The position numbers were made by a program, and so were the translations under genes. Positions 22,303 through 32,935 of a stretch of DNA of 64,000 nucleotides are shown here, piece by piece. Within the stretch, counting starts at the first letter, position 1. Each line of letters begins with the position of its first letter. Origin of the DNA: Aphelocoma coerulescens (taxonomy: Eukaryota; Chordata; Aves; Passeriformes; Corvidae). The stretch lies in NCBI RefSeq assembly GCF_041296385.1, contig NC_091014.1:5493578-5557577 (forward strand), written 5' to 3'. The notes beneath the pieces were generated by a model. It saw only the letters and a list, made by a program, of their open reading frames with translations. It did not search any database and was not told where the DNA came from.

Positions 22303-22952
22303 ATGAAGCTCAATCAGGTATTACACTTGTGCCTTATCATTTCACTGATTGCCTTAAGCAATGCAGCTTTCCCAGTGAAACAACCAAAAGAAAATGTCTG
22401 GGAGACTTTGGCCAATGCATCAGGCCTAGATACCATCTGCCTAACTCATCCAAGACCAAAGAAACCATTTTCAACGTGTTTAGTCGGTCTACCAGCAGAC
22501 AAATGGCCACCTTCCAAACATGCTAGTCTAAAACTTTCACTATTCGGTTCAAATCCAGTGGAAAGTTGGGATGTTTGGACCAAATCCCTTCCAGAGGCTC
22601 CTTACGAACCTCAGGAATTGGAAATTCTTGGTTCAATAAAGATGGAGTTTTGTGTAATATTCAGTTCTCCAGGGTTGAAACAAAATAAAGACAAGATAGC
22701 AGATGTTACTCCAAATTACAAAATATATAGAAATGCAACATCTTGGTGCAATTCAACAGTAAAGATGAGCACACCGTTCAACCAGGATCCACTACAATTA
22801 CCGTGAGGGATGTCTCTCATTTGTGGGGACAGAATTTGGCCTGCAATCCCCTCAAATGTCAAGGGCGGTCCACGCAGCTTTGGAAAGCTTTCTTTGCTAA
22901 TGCCTAATGCAAAAAAGATAAAAGAACAGAAGAGTAGGGAAAAAAAGATTTG
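22303..22952 (+). pseudogene. env: env surface-subunit pseudogene
   Basis: The surface subunit binds the host receptor. From ATG 22303 there is a signal peptide (VLHLCLIISLIALSNA). Then comes an N-terminal domain with ENVWETLANASG and PFSTCLVGLP, typical of envelopes in avian ERVs with class II gag/pol. A TGA at 22804-22806 interrupts. The same frame continues with LICGDRIWPAIPSNVKGG, a segment normally near the surface-subunit C-terminus. The total is much shorter than a usual surface subunit, so the middle is probably deleted. A lysine/arginine cluster (KKR, about 22938-22946) in a different frame may be the old furin-cleavage region, which implies a frameshift before it. Confidence 0.8.
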
Positions 22953-23659
22953 TTGAGCAATATAAATCTGATTGTAATGACAAATTTGTAGCTTGGAATT
23001 TTGGACAAAAGTTTTCTGCAGCTCTCCTTTTAGCTGGTGCTGCTGCAGGAGCAGCCTTAAGACAATTGGATCAATTGGGCTGCTGGCTAAGTGAGAACTC
23101 TCGTGCTGTCTCTCTTACACTGAGCAATGTGCTAACTGATGTTCAGAGTGTAAGACAAGAGACTCTGCAAAACAGAGCAGCAATTGACTATCTTCTATTA
23201 GTGAACAGACATGGATGTGAAGAATTTGAAGGTATGTGTTGTATGAATTTGTCGGATCATTAGAAATCCATCCATGAAAGTATATGGCAATTAGAGGATG
23301 GAATAGCTAAACTTGGAGAAGAAAGTAGATCATTGTTGAACGATTTGTTCAATTGGTTTGACCTTATATCCTTATGGAGAAAAATTTTGAAGATAGGTTT
23401 GTATGTTTTAACTATTGTTGTAATTCTTTTAGTATGTGTGCCTTGTATACTTCACTGTGCTAGACGAGCCACGGACAAAGCTGCCAAGGAAGTGTTTTTG
23501 GTTCAAACAGGAGGGGGAGGTGTAGGAACCCAGAGTGATGAGAATATTTCTCTGCCAGTTTTTAATGGTTCTTTCCCCCCTGAACAACACTGTTTTAACC
23601 TCCAACCTTGGAAAAAATTACCAACGGTCAGACAAGAACTAGAAAATACAGTGGTGTGA
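22953..23659 (+). pseudogene. env: env transmembrane-subunit pseudogene
   Basis: The transmembrane subunit drives membrane fusion. One frame holds, in order, a hydrophobic Ala/Leu/Gly fusion-peptide-like stretch (23012-23059), heptad-repeat sequence, the LQNRAAIDYLLL immunosuppressive-like segment (23165-23200) and CEEFEGMCC, a CX6CC motif (23216-23242). A membrane span follows at about 23384-23458, then a cytoplasmic tail ending at TGA 23657-23659. The only in-frame stop is TAG 23261-23263, just after the CX6CC motif. This is the best-preserved part of the provirus, but the stop and the upstream damage make it non-functional as a full envelope. Confidence 0.85.
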
Positions 23660-23769
23660 ATTAGGTGATAGACTACTATGTAAGATTGTCACAAGGTGAA
23701 AAATTTTAGAGGTTTTGGGCTTCTCTTTTTAGTAAATAGATAAGAGTAAAAAGTGTCAAAATAGAGGAT
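23660..23769 (+). other. env-LTR spacer with weak polypurine stretch
   Basis: AT-rich untranslated stretch ending aaaatagagga just before the TG of the LTR. That purine run is a plausible but degenerate polypurine tract. Confidence 0.4.
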
Positions 23770-23947
23770 TGTTGTTCTCTAAACCTTCTTCTCCTTCTTC
23801 TACTACTCCATGTTCTGCAGTAAAAGTAGTTTGGAATGATTGGATAGAGAATTCTGCAGCTCCTGCCCGTGTTACTGAATAATTGGTAGAAAAGTGAAAA
23901 TAATATACGTTTTTAGTAACTATTGGTTAAATTATCTTTAAAAGGCC

Positions 23948-23955
23948 ATATAAAT
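23948..23955 (+). promoter_or_regulatory. LTR TATA-like box
   Basis: ATATAAAT within the LTR, placed about 90 bases before the polyadenylation signal, as expected for a retroviral U3 promoter. Confidence 0.5.
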
Positions 23956-24040
23956 CTTGATAATTAGACTTCCCTCCTGCTTTCTGTGCTCTATGCTGCA
24001 CCTGGGTCATGCTAGTGGCTCTGTTCCTCTGATAAGACTT

Positions 24041-24046
24041 AATAAA
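24041..24046 (+). promoter_or_regulatory. LTR polyadenylation signal
   Basis: AATAAA within the LTR, followed by about 90 bases of R/U5-like sequence. It would have ended proviral transcripts. Confidence 0.6.
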
Positions 24047-24136
24047 CAACTATCCGTCAGCACTGAAACTCAAGGAAAAGTCTCGGTTTATCTTTGAAAC
24101 TCCTTGCAAGGACTATTAGAAAATTCTCTCCCATCA

Positions 24137-26490
24137 GGAGGGATTTGATTTATAGCACGGTTCAGTGTCACTTGATAACATATATGACCATTTTTAATAG
24201 TAGTCACAAATTGAGGAAAAAAAAGTAATTATTATGGGTGTATTATCCTGTACTGATGAACAAAATTTACCAACTGAAACCCTCACCAATAAGTAGAAAA
24301 ATGAAAATAAATACCTGTTAGTAAGTGATCACATTATTTCCACCAAAGATATTACATTATCTAAATATTGGTGTCTGGGGAAACAGCTTGAGTAACAGAA
24401 CTGATGCACAGCAAATTCATTCCTGTATCTAGTAATCAGTGCACGTCATGTAAGTAAATAATACTCAGTCCGTTTTAGCCTGGTCTGTGTTCTATGACAA
24501 TCTGACTTGGAAGAAATGGTGAAGTATACTTTTCAGGGTATTAAATGTTGTTGATCCATCAATTAGATTTTTACTATTTCCACCAGCCAAGAATCCACAA
24601 TTCCAGCATTATGATAATATTAAGTCAAATATATCCCCGAAATAAGTACCAGTGAGAGAAGAAAGCTTTTGTGTGTTTTGTCTTTTTTTTCATAAGTCAT
24701 TTGAAACTATTAACATTTATAATGTCTCCAAAATGCAATAAAGAAGACAAAAAGAAGAACCAGATGTAGAAGATTCTCTGGCTTTGACAACACAGAATTT
24801 ACACAAAGTTACAGAAAAAAGAAAAGGTTTAATCTCATGGACTTCAAATGAACAATAACTAATGTCACCTGATAGTGTTTTGCTGATCTCAATGGGATTT
24901 GAAGTAAGCTTCAGGAAAAAAATATCTTAAAGCAGTACAAATACGAAGAGCTTTCAATTTAATGAGAAAAACAAAAATCTACCAGAATAAGTATTTTCAG
25001 CTTGGCTTAATCCAAAAGAATTTCTTTTCTTTTTGTGTGTGAAACAATTCTATAGTTTTAGTGGACAAGTGTTTTGTCCAATGCCTTATGCTTGGCTTGT
25101 TTGTTATTTATCCTCCTTTTAAGATTCTTCCCTGATGCAAGTTAATCCCTTTGTGAAAATGCCATTGTGAAATACAATAATAAGATGATTTACTTTACTT
25201 TTTTTTTCTTTCAGTTCCTTTTCCACTCCCCACCTTATCCTCCCTGAAGTTATTTTAAAATTTGTATCAAACAACATGATTACTTTTGATTTCTACAGAA
25301 GTTTGTTCTATTCAGTGAGGTTATTACTTCCCATATATTTTTCCTTTTTTTTGCGTAGACCCCCACACTTGACTATTTATCAAAATCATTGTGTTCAATG
25401 AAACCAGAACTTTGGGATAGGGTGGAGACCATCTCACCCTAACACCAAGTTGGGGCACGGCCAATGTATCTACTCAGACCTTAAAATCTGGAGGCATTCC
25501 TGAGTTTAATAACATCTACACAGCCAATACATCCCACCTTTACCACCAAGATTTGAGTCTCATAAGACAGGTCCAACTCAAACTTATCCCGTAAATATAA
25601 ATACAAGCTTTGCCACAACATGTTTCACTAACACAAAACAGCCTCCCCAATCATTCATCACTTGCAATGATACACACAGGTGCTGAAGTGAAGTGCAGCT
25701 GTCGATAAAAGCTGATGCCAAATTATTTTCCTGAGGTGAGTTGGCTTTCAGTTAGGCTTAGTTTTTGTTTTCTTCTCTTTTAATTCTTTTTATTTTTCTT
25801 TTTTTTTTTTAAGAAAATGGGGAAGAGGCGAAGGGGTGGGATATAAAATACTTTTTTCCCTTTTCTTTAAACAATTTTCCGTAATATTCTTTTTATCATA
25901 GCAAATGCTTCTGGTCACTCAGTAGTTTGTGAGGCTGCATTCACACTATGAAAATATGTTGCTGTTCGAATGTAGTGCTGAGAATCTCAGATTAAAACTG
26001 AAAGATTTGAAAACACTAGATATAACTTTCATTCTTGGTTTTGACTTTCCCCCCCACTCTCTTCTGTATTCTACATTGGGACAATTGTTTTGAAATTTGG
26101 AGGAAAAATGCGGATGTCCGTCTCCACATGTATGATGCCTTCTGGGCCTCACCAAGAATGGAAAGAATATAACCTGAAGTCTTTTTCTTGTGAGGTCTAG
26201 AACTCAGCCTCGTATTTCCACAGTCCAGACACGTGTCATAAACGAATGGAACTGGCTGAGTTCCTGTGACAGTGACAGTACGGAGGCAGGTGTTTCTCTG
26301 AACTTCCCATTGAAGTGCTTCCATTTTCTATAAATAATTAAACAGTCATTAAGGCAAAATATGATCTTGCATGTGATCTATACAGAAGCATTAACTGCTT
26401 AACCAGTTTGTCTCTTTGTTCCAATGAATATTTAATTATTTAATATTAAGTGGGGACAAATTCTCCTTGATTTTCTGTACGGAGCAGTGT
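24137..26490. other. Intergenic, no gene recognised
   Basis: AT-rich sequence with T-runs near 24.68, 25.20, 25.34 and 25.80 kb. Two overlapping minus-strand frames at 25.95-26.32 kb (69 and 102 codons) have no recognisable domain. Confidence 0.55.
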
Positions 26491-26738
26491 TGTGGTTTAA
26501 CGCAGCAGGCAGCTGAACACCACAGAGCTGCTCATTCACTCCTCCTCTGTGGGATGGGGGAGAGAATTGGAAAAAGGGTGAAACTCATGGGTTGAGATAA
26601 AATTTAACAGGACAGTAAAAGAAGGTGAAATAACAATGATTATAAGAGAGTATAGAAAACAAATGATACACAATGCAATTGCCACCATCTGTTGACAGAT
26701 GCCCAGTCAGTCCCCAAGCAGTAGCTGCCACCCATTTT
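26491..26738 (+). mobile_element. Truncated ERV-L-type solo LTR
   Basis: It begins TGTGGTTTAACGCAGCAGGC and continues with 'ctcctctgtgggatggggga', 'gagaattggaaaaagg', 'aaactcatgggttgagataa', 'gatacacaatgcaattgcca' and 'gatgcccagtcagtcccc'. This is the 5' part of a common avian ERV-L-type LTR. The 3' part is missing or unrecognisable after about 26738. A zebra-finch-style family name (TguLTR5-like) is likely, but I could not check it. Confidence 0.75.
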
Positions 26739-27134
26739 GCTAAAATACCTCAGGATATAATGAATTTGTTCATATTTTTTCTCCAATTCTCAGTCCAGAG
26801 AGAAAAATCTATATAATAAGATTCAACTAAGCATTTCAATCTTAAATGTATAAAGTCAACCTCTATTTTTCAGGTAGTGAGTAAAAATGGTGTACCAGAG
26901 TATACCGATAGCCATAATATTAAATTAATAATAAAATAAAGTTTTAGTTTTGCAATGAAGATGATACAGTCAAAGCAAAGTCTAATGAAGGAATATTGAG
27001 TCCTGGAAGTCATATAACTCCATTGACATGAAGAATTGATGCATATAAAGCCAAGAAGACTCATCCACTTTATTAGTTAATTCAGATTATTGGCTAGTAT
27101 ACAGGTGGGAAAAAAATCCTGAACAGCCCCAAGC
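26739..27134. other. Intergenic, no gene recognised
   Basis: AT-rich spacer between the truncated LTR and a CR1 fragment. A 64-codon minus-strand frame shows nothing recognisable. Confidence 0.55.
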
Positions 27135-27382
27135 TATGTCAGAAGAGATTTAAACTGAATATTAGGAAAAAAAAATTCTTCATGGAAAGAGTTGTTAAGC
27201 CTTGGAACAGTCTGACCAGGAAAACAATTGAGTCACCATCTCTGGAGATATTTAAAAAATGGGTAGATGTGGCACTTGGGGACGCAGTGGCTTAGTGGTG
27301 GACTAGGCAGTCTTAGGTTAGTGATTGGACTCCTTGATCTTAGGGGTCTTTTCCAACCTTAATGACCCTATTACTGTATAAA
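27135..27382 (+). mobile_element. CR1 LINE 3' end fragment
   Basis: Landmarks in order: 'gatttaaactgaatattagg', 'ttcttcatggaaagagttgt', 'cttggaacagtctgaccagg', 'tcaccatctctggagatatt', 'gtagatgtggcacttgggga' and 'cttttccaaccttaatgacc'. It is diverged and 5'-truncated. Confidence 0.85.
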
Positions 27383-29014
27383 GGTTCCTGTTTTTTTCTG
27401 CCTAGAGCATAAAATTGATCCCCAGCAAGGGAGGGCTCTTCTGCCAGTTGTCTCTTGTTAAAATATTTTGGATATGTTTCTCCTCATTTCTCTCTCAGCT
27501 GGAAAAGGTGCCTGCAACGTCTCCCATTTAGTAGCACATCCTGGCTAGAGTCCTCAGAGGCTTTTGTTTCCCTGTTAATTGAAGACTTTATTTGGAGATT
27601 GCCAGAAGCCGGCACTATTTCAGGAGAAGCCGGTGGGCCGCGGCATGACACAAGTGGCTCCCAAAGAAGGAGGGTTATGGCCCTTCCTCCCTCACATAAG
27701 AGTAATCCCACAGAACCCAGCTCCTGCACCCGTGAGGGTGGGAATCTGGCTGGCACATCCCAGCCTCTGACTCCTATTAAAACAGCGACAAAGGCTCCCC
27801 ATCCCGGTGTGCCAAGTGAACATCCAAGTGCATAACAATTCAATCCCTCCTCCCTCCCAAATTGCTAAAGCAGCTAGAGACAACCACTTCCATGACCTTG
27901 TGAAATGTCTGCAGCATTGCAGAAACAACCAGTTCCTCTCTGTAGTAGAAGAAGAGGAGGTTTTTTTGGAAGGAGGGGTGTTTTGATTTTATTTTCCCAC
28001 CTCGCCCTCCCTCCCTCTTTCCTTGAGCAAATCCCCATAACAAATAAAGTTACACTTCAAGACTGGATTACGCAGACTGTTAGGTTTGCATGCCAATGTT
28101 TACTTTAAGTTAAAAATGATACTTCTGAGAATTCAAATAATATGTTTAAAGTATTTCCAGGCTATTGCTTTGCTTGTATTTGTTTTGGCACTGTTTCCCT
28201 CCACGAGTATGTCAGTTTTGAAGGAGAGATGAATGCTGTTCAGTTACAGCCTTTGCCTATTGAACATACATTTAACATCTGTTGACTTTGTTTATGCGCA
28301 GTTTTGGAGGGATTCACGGCAAAATTAAGAGTACTTGCTGCAGAGAAATTTTGTTGATGAGACTTTTCTGCTTTCAAGGCAGATATTCTGGGATGGCAAA
28401 TAGTCTGATGGGGGTGTAGTAAGAGCCCACAACACTGCTATTCATAGATCAGAGTGAAGAATCAGAATAGCCCTTTTTGACCTCAAAATCTATAAGATCT
28501 ATCAAAGGTTTCTCTTCAGTTTCTTTATTGTAATAACTTGTCTGGGACTCAGATAAGAAGACTACGGAATGCCTGTCTCACCTGACATCTTCTGAAAGAT
28601 ATTCCTTTCCATGAGTGCCTTTTCTCTGAAAGCCAGCTTGCCTGATATCCCTAACAACATGCTGGATCCTGTACTCTCAGCCTTGATTCAACTTCTCCTG
28701 AGGAATGCATATCCTGTGGCTGCATACACCTGAGCTGGCTCCTCACAAATTACCCCTAGAATCAGACCTGAGAGGAGATACAGGCCAGGAACAGCTGAGC
28801 TGACTTTATAGGTGTGCATTTAGAGCTTATCAACTCAAGCTGAAAACAGCACAAACATGGCTGTGGCTATTGATACCTGGACTGAGGCTGCATAGCAACA
28901 GCCAGAATTATCTTGGCATGAAGATCTCCCTAACCCACTCTGTTGCATTTGTAGGGACTTGACAGACCTTATTTTCTTTTTTTTTTAGTCCATTATTTAT
29001 GGCTGGAAGACAGG
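27383..29014. other. Intergenic; GC-richer block with frames open on both strands
   Basis: At 27455-27843 both strands are open for about 120-126 codons and the DNA is GC-richer, with a small CpG cluster around 27.61-27.65 kb. Neither translation has a recognisable motif or a convincing ATG start. The remainder to 29.0 kb is unremarkable, with T-runs near 27.96 and 28.98 kb. Confidence 0.5.
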
Positions 29015-29420
29015 CTTAGAGGGCTGGGGTTGTTGAGCATGAAGAAGAGAAGGCTTTTGGGAGACCTCACTGTGGCCTTCCAGTACCTTAAGAGGGCTTA
29101 TAAAAAAGAGGAAGAGTGACTCTTTATATTGAGAGATAGTGACAGGACAAGGGGAAATGGTTTTAAAATGAAAGAGGGTGATTTTAGATTAGATATTAGG
29201 AAGAGATTCTTTACTTCTATTGATAGTGAGGCCCTGGCACAGGTTGCCCAGGGAAGCTGTGGCTGCCCTGTCCCTGGAAGTGTTCAAGACCAGGTTGGAT
29301 GGGGCTCTGAGCAACCTGGGATAGTGAGAAGCATCCCTGCCCATGGCAGGGGATTGGAACTTGATGATCTTTAACCCTTCCAACCAAAGCTATTTTATAA
29401 ATCTATGACTCTGTGAATCT
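29015..29420 (+). mobile_element. CR1 LINE 3' end fragment
   Basis: It shows 'gggttgttgagcatgaagaa', 'gacctcactgtggccttcca', 'gattagatattaggaagaga', 'caggttgcccagggaagctg', 'gttcaagaccaggttggatg', 'ctgcccatggcaggggattg' and a terminal 'tatgactctgtgaatct'. It is one of the longer and better-preserved CR1 ends here. Confidence 0.9.
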
Positions 29421-32400
29421 TTTCTGCCTCCTTTCTGCATTGGTCTTTGATACATTTAAATTGGGGCAGTGTTTGTATGGAGGCACATTCCTCTGAGAAG
29501 TATGGAACATACTTCTGCTAGTTTAAGAAGCAAAGGAAGGTGTTAGGGATTCCAAATTAACAAATCTGTAACAAATTAAATTTACTTTTTTGACAGTTGT
29601 AGTTTTCTCTAGTGGTCTCCAGGAGTGGTCCATCTGTTTCTCCTGGAGTTTTAGAAAGACTTAGGAAATCAGTAGGGAAGGCAGGTAAAATATCCTCCAA
29701 CCTGAAAGCAAGCTGAAACTTATGTTTTTTACATATATTCCATCCAGAAAAAAAAGCTTGATATTTATTATTATGAATTATTTGTGGAATAGCCTCACAG
29801 AATTTGCTGCCACAAAATTTCCTTAGACTTAGTGCTTATTTAAGGAGTACGTACTAGAGGAAAAAAATGAATCTGGAAAGTAACTGGTCTTTCTGAACAC
29901 TTGGAGGAAATGTAGGAACAAAACTATTCAGATATATTTTATTGTTTTAAATGATGGGTGAATGCAAAAGAGGTAAATTTGGTCAACTTAATTAACATTT
30001 AGTCAAAACAAAAAAGAAGACATAACAGGAGTTTTAGAAATTACTTGAGATTGAGATAAAGGAATAAGTGATTAATTGGTTATCTCATTAGGGCTACAGA
30101 AGGAGTCTTAACAAGGTCGCTGTGACTTTGACAGTGACCACAGCTATATTGCTTTTAGGAACTGAAAGGGAGAATGGTGATAAGGAAATTGGATAGGTAA
30201 TTATGCAAAGGTCAGGAGGGGGGTCAGATGATTGCCAAGCTGGTCAAAGGACAAGGCATGTCATCAAAATGGCTGAAATGATGGTTGTCTCTAAACTCAT
30301 TGTCCCTTTTCAAATTGACATCAAAGAAAATGGAAGGCATTAATAATCTCTCTAAGAAGATAATCAAGCAGATGGGCATAAAAATTAAAAAGATAGATAA
30401 ATAAGCTAATGAATAATGTACCAGAAAAAGAGATGCAAATGTAAATGTAGAAGTATGGACAAGCTTAATAGCAAAATCTCTACAGGCTTTGCTAACTTGG
30501 AAATTTGAAATAATGGAAATATGAAGATATTCATTCTTAATGATGTAAATGAATTCAGTGGTGGGAAATGACATGGCCCTGGATCTCTCCCTTTTCTGAA
30601 AACAGTTGGTCTTGTGTACTTTGTGACAACAGGGATGGATGTGAAACAAGAGCCAGTCTTTCCTCAAAGTGTTCACTATGTCAGTTTTTGAAACTTTCCT
30701 CTTGGTTCCATTCATATGTTTCCTTCTCGCTGCAGCTGAATACTTGTGTGGATTTACTGGGGAGACACTGGCCTTTTTCAAGAAGTGGGAGTCTCCTCCA
30801 TGTGGTTTATGCCTCAAAGTAGTCTAGCTGCAGACTTGCAATGTCAGAACTTGCTCAGATTGAGGCTGTGCCCACCACGGTTCTGTCTCACAGAACCGTT
30901 AAAATTCAGCTGGAGCCAAGAATTTAAATGTTGACCCCACAGTCTTGCAAGTTTAATTCAGCTTAATTCTGGAGCCCCAAGATGTGCCAAAGTGCATATG
31001 AATGCAATAAATAAAGATGAAGTAATACATCTTCCTTAGAGAGTAGGTAGCTTTTCCTCTTTTCACAGGGAAATAACTCTTTCTCAATTAGCATCAGTTA
31101 AACTGTGATTCCTTAAAGCAAAGGGTTGCCATGTAAAGATGCCTTTTACTGCTAAAATTATTCCCATTTCTATAAGCAAATCAATATCATTCCTGTCTAA
31201 GGTATAAAATCTTTGATATAAATATTTTATGTTGCATTCAAGATGTATTCATGAAGGTAGCATTGCATTACTTTATTATCAGGATTATAATATAGAGACA
31301 CAGCAGGGAGGAAAAACAGAAATAGGTCCTAAACTCTTTTGGTTTCTTTGTTTCAGATTGACTCAGATGGTTTGTGTCAACAAAAAAAAAAGTGATTTCC
31401 AGAGTATGCAGAATTTTCACTGGAAGATCATAGCAGTTGTTTTGATATAAAACCAATGATGGACTGGATGGGACACCCAGAATATCTGTATTCTGGTCTG
31501 GATACACAGAGCAGGAAGCTGAAGGTGAATTTTCTGTCACTGCAAATGTTTCCTGTACACCAGACAACTGGAGAAGGAAAACCTTTATTTTAAATTCCAT
31601 CATTTTCTAAGATCAGGCATATAAAGGTCAAGCATATATCTCCATGGAAATTTAAATTTTCCTTTAAGTGACACTTTCAAGTGAAAGTCCATCTTTTCTA
31701 GTTTTAATGATGACGCGAATTTCAGAGAACTTCATCACTTTTACAGAAAACCAGAATCTCTTGCACTTGTAATTCTGATTTGAAAATGTACCTTTCCATT
31801 TTCAGTCTGCAGATGCTATTCAGTGTTGGACATATTCTTCCTCATTGCATATTTTAGGAATATTGACAGTTTGGGCACTTACTACAATATTCCTCTCTAC
31901 AGTGTGGTGAGATACAAATCCCTGAAGCTTTCCAAAGTTGTGTCTCTTTTATGTTTTAGGTTCTTAAAGTCCTTAAGAGACCTGCCTCTGAATGTAGAAA
32001 GCCTCTGAAGGTTTTCAAAGCACCTCATTTCTTTCAGTTGAACATAGAAGAAATTCAGGTGTTTAAGGAAGCTTCCTTTTTGTAACACCTACAATCTAGA
32101 TCCAAAGCAGGTGATTAACTTGTTCACCAGATCCCTGTGCCCATCTTCTCTCTGCGTTAGTGTCAGAACAGTCAATGCAAAATCTTTACTCCTATTTAAT
32201 TCTACAACAGGAACCAAAGGACTGGTTATGGAATATAAAAACCAGAGCAGAATCTGGCCCATGAATTTATTTGCTTCAGGGGAGGGAAAAGCAGAGGGTT
32301 CTTTTGTGTTTACATAATTTACAAAATTTAAGTCAATCACAATGCAAATCTTAGTAGAGAACTTTGGGATCCCACCCAGCTTACCTCAAAATGTTGTATC

Positions 32401-32714
32401 CTGAAACTGATATTACAGGATACAACAGGAATGTTGTATAGATTCCTGTTTAATTCCTCCTGTATTTCATACTAATGATTATCAACTAACAGCAAGATGC
32501 AACAGAAGGACAAAATTACTTTTATGCTGCCAGCTCAGAAGTGGATAACTCCAGCTTACTTCAAGAAAAAGACATTTTAGATTGTCTGCATCTGAAAACT
32601 GCATCTGCCACCAAGATTTCAGTTTTGTGCCTGATGAAATTTCTTTCAGATAGCCCTGGAAGTTACTGATGTCCAGAAACTTTAATGATGACCTGGTTTC
32701 CACGTCCCTCCCCT
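29421..32714. other. Intergenic; one long minus-strand open frame
   Basis: About 3.3 kb without a recognised gene. The notable frame is minus strand 30224-30817, 197 codons from a TTG. It contains a hydrophobic stretch (SLFLVHYSLAYLSIFLIF) but no motif I recognise and no good ATG near its start. The rest is AT-rich with only short frames. Confidence 0.5.
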
Positions 32715-32935
32715 TCCATAAGCTCTTGGTTGGCTCCTCATCTTTCCCAGGTGGAGCTCCACACACTCCATCTGGTCACTGACAGAGAGGGCAACACCAC
32801 CTCCTCACCTGCCTGTCCTTCCTAAAGAGCCTGCATCCTTTTGTTCCAACATTCCACCATGCCTCTGTGGTGCCAATGAGATCATCACCCTGCATCTCAA
32901 CTCCTCTTGCTTATTCCCCATTAGTGTGTTGTAAA
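32715..32935 (-). mobile_element. CR1 ORF2 endonuclease fragment
   Basis: Read on the minus strand, the translation contains MGNKQEEL, then GGGVALSV, then DEEPTKSLW with frame breaks. These match the N-terminal apurinic-endonuclease-like domain of CR1 ORF2, which nicks target DNA. This is an internal piece of the LINE without its usual 3' end, so it was separated from the rest by deletion or rearrangement. Confidence 0.7.

Larger units (their letters stand above)
19863..24136 (+). mobile_element. Degenerate ERV-K-like provirus lacking a visible 5' LTR
   Basis: Remnants appear in proviral order on the plus strand: gag (capsid, zinc knuckles), pol (RT connection, integrase), env (surface and transmembrane parts) and a 3' LTR. 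The capsid and integrase remnants look betaretrovirus-like (class II, ERV-K), whereas env has the CX6CC motif of gamma-type envelopes. Such recombinant combinations are known in some betaretroviruses and in avian ERVs. Protease, most of RT, RNase H and the integrase zinc-binding domain are missing. Every gene is broken by stops, frameshifts or deletions, so the element is inactive. The left edge is set from an open gag frame and is uncertain. Confidence 0.85.
23770..24136 (+). repeat. 3' LTR of the provirus (about 367 bp)
   Basis: It runs from TGTTGTTCTC to CTCCCATCA. It carries a TATA-like box (ATATAAAT, 23948-23955) and a polyadenylation signal AATAAA (24041-24046) about 90 bases later. The order fits U3-R-U5. 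The edges were chosen from TG...CA ends and the purine run before them. Without a 5' LTR or a clear target-site duplication they could be off by several bases. Confidence 0.65.
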
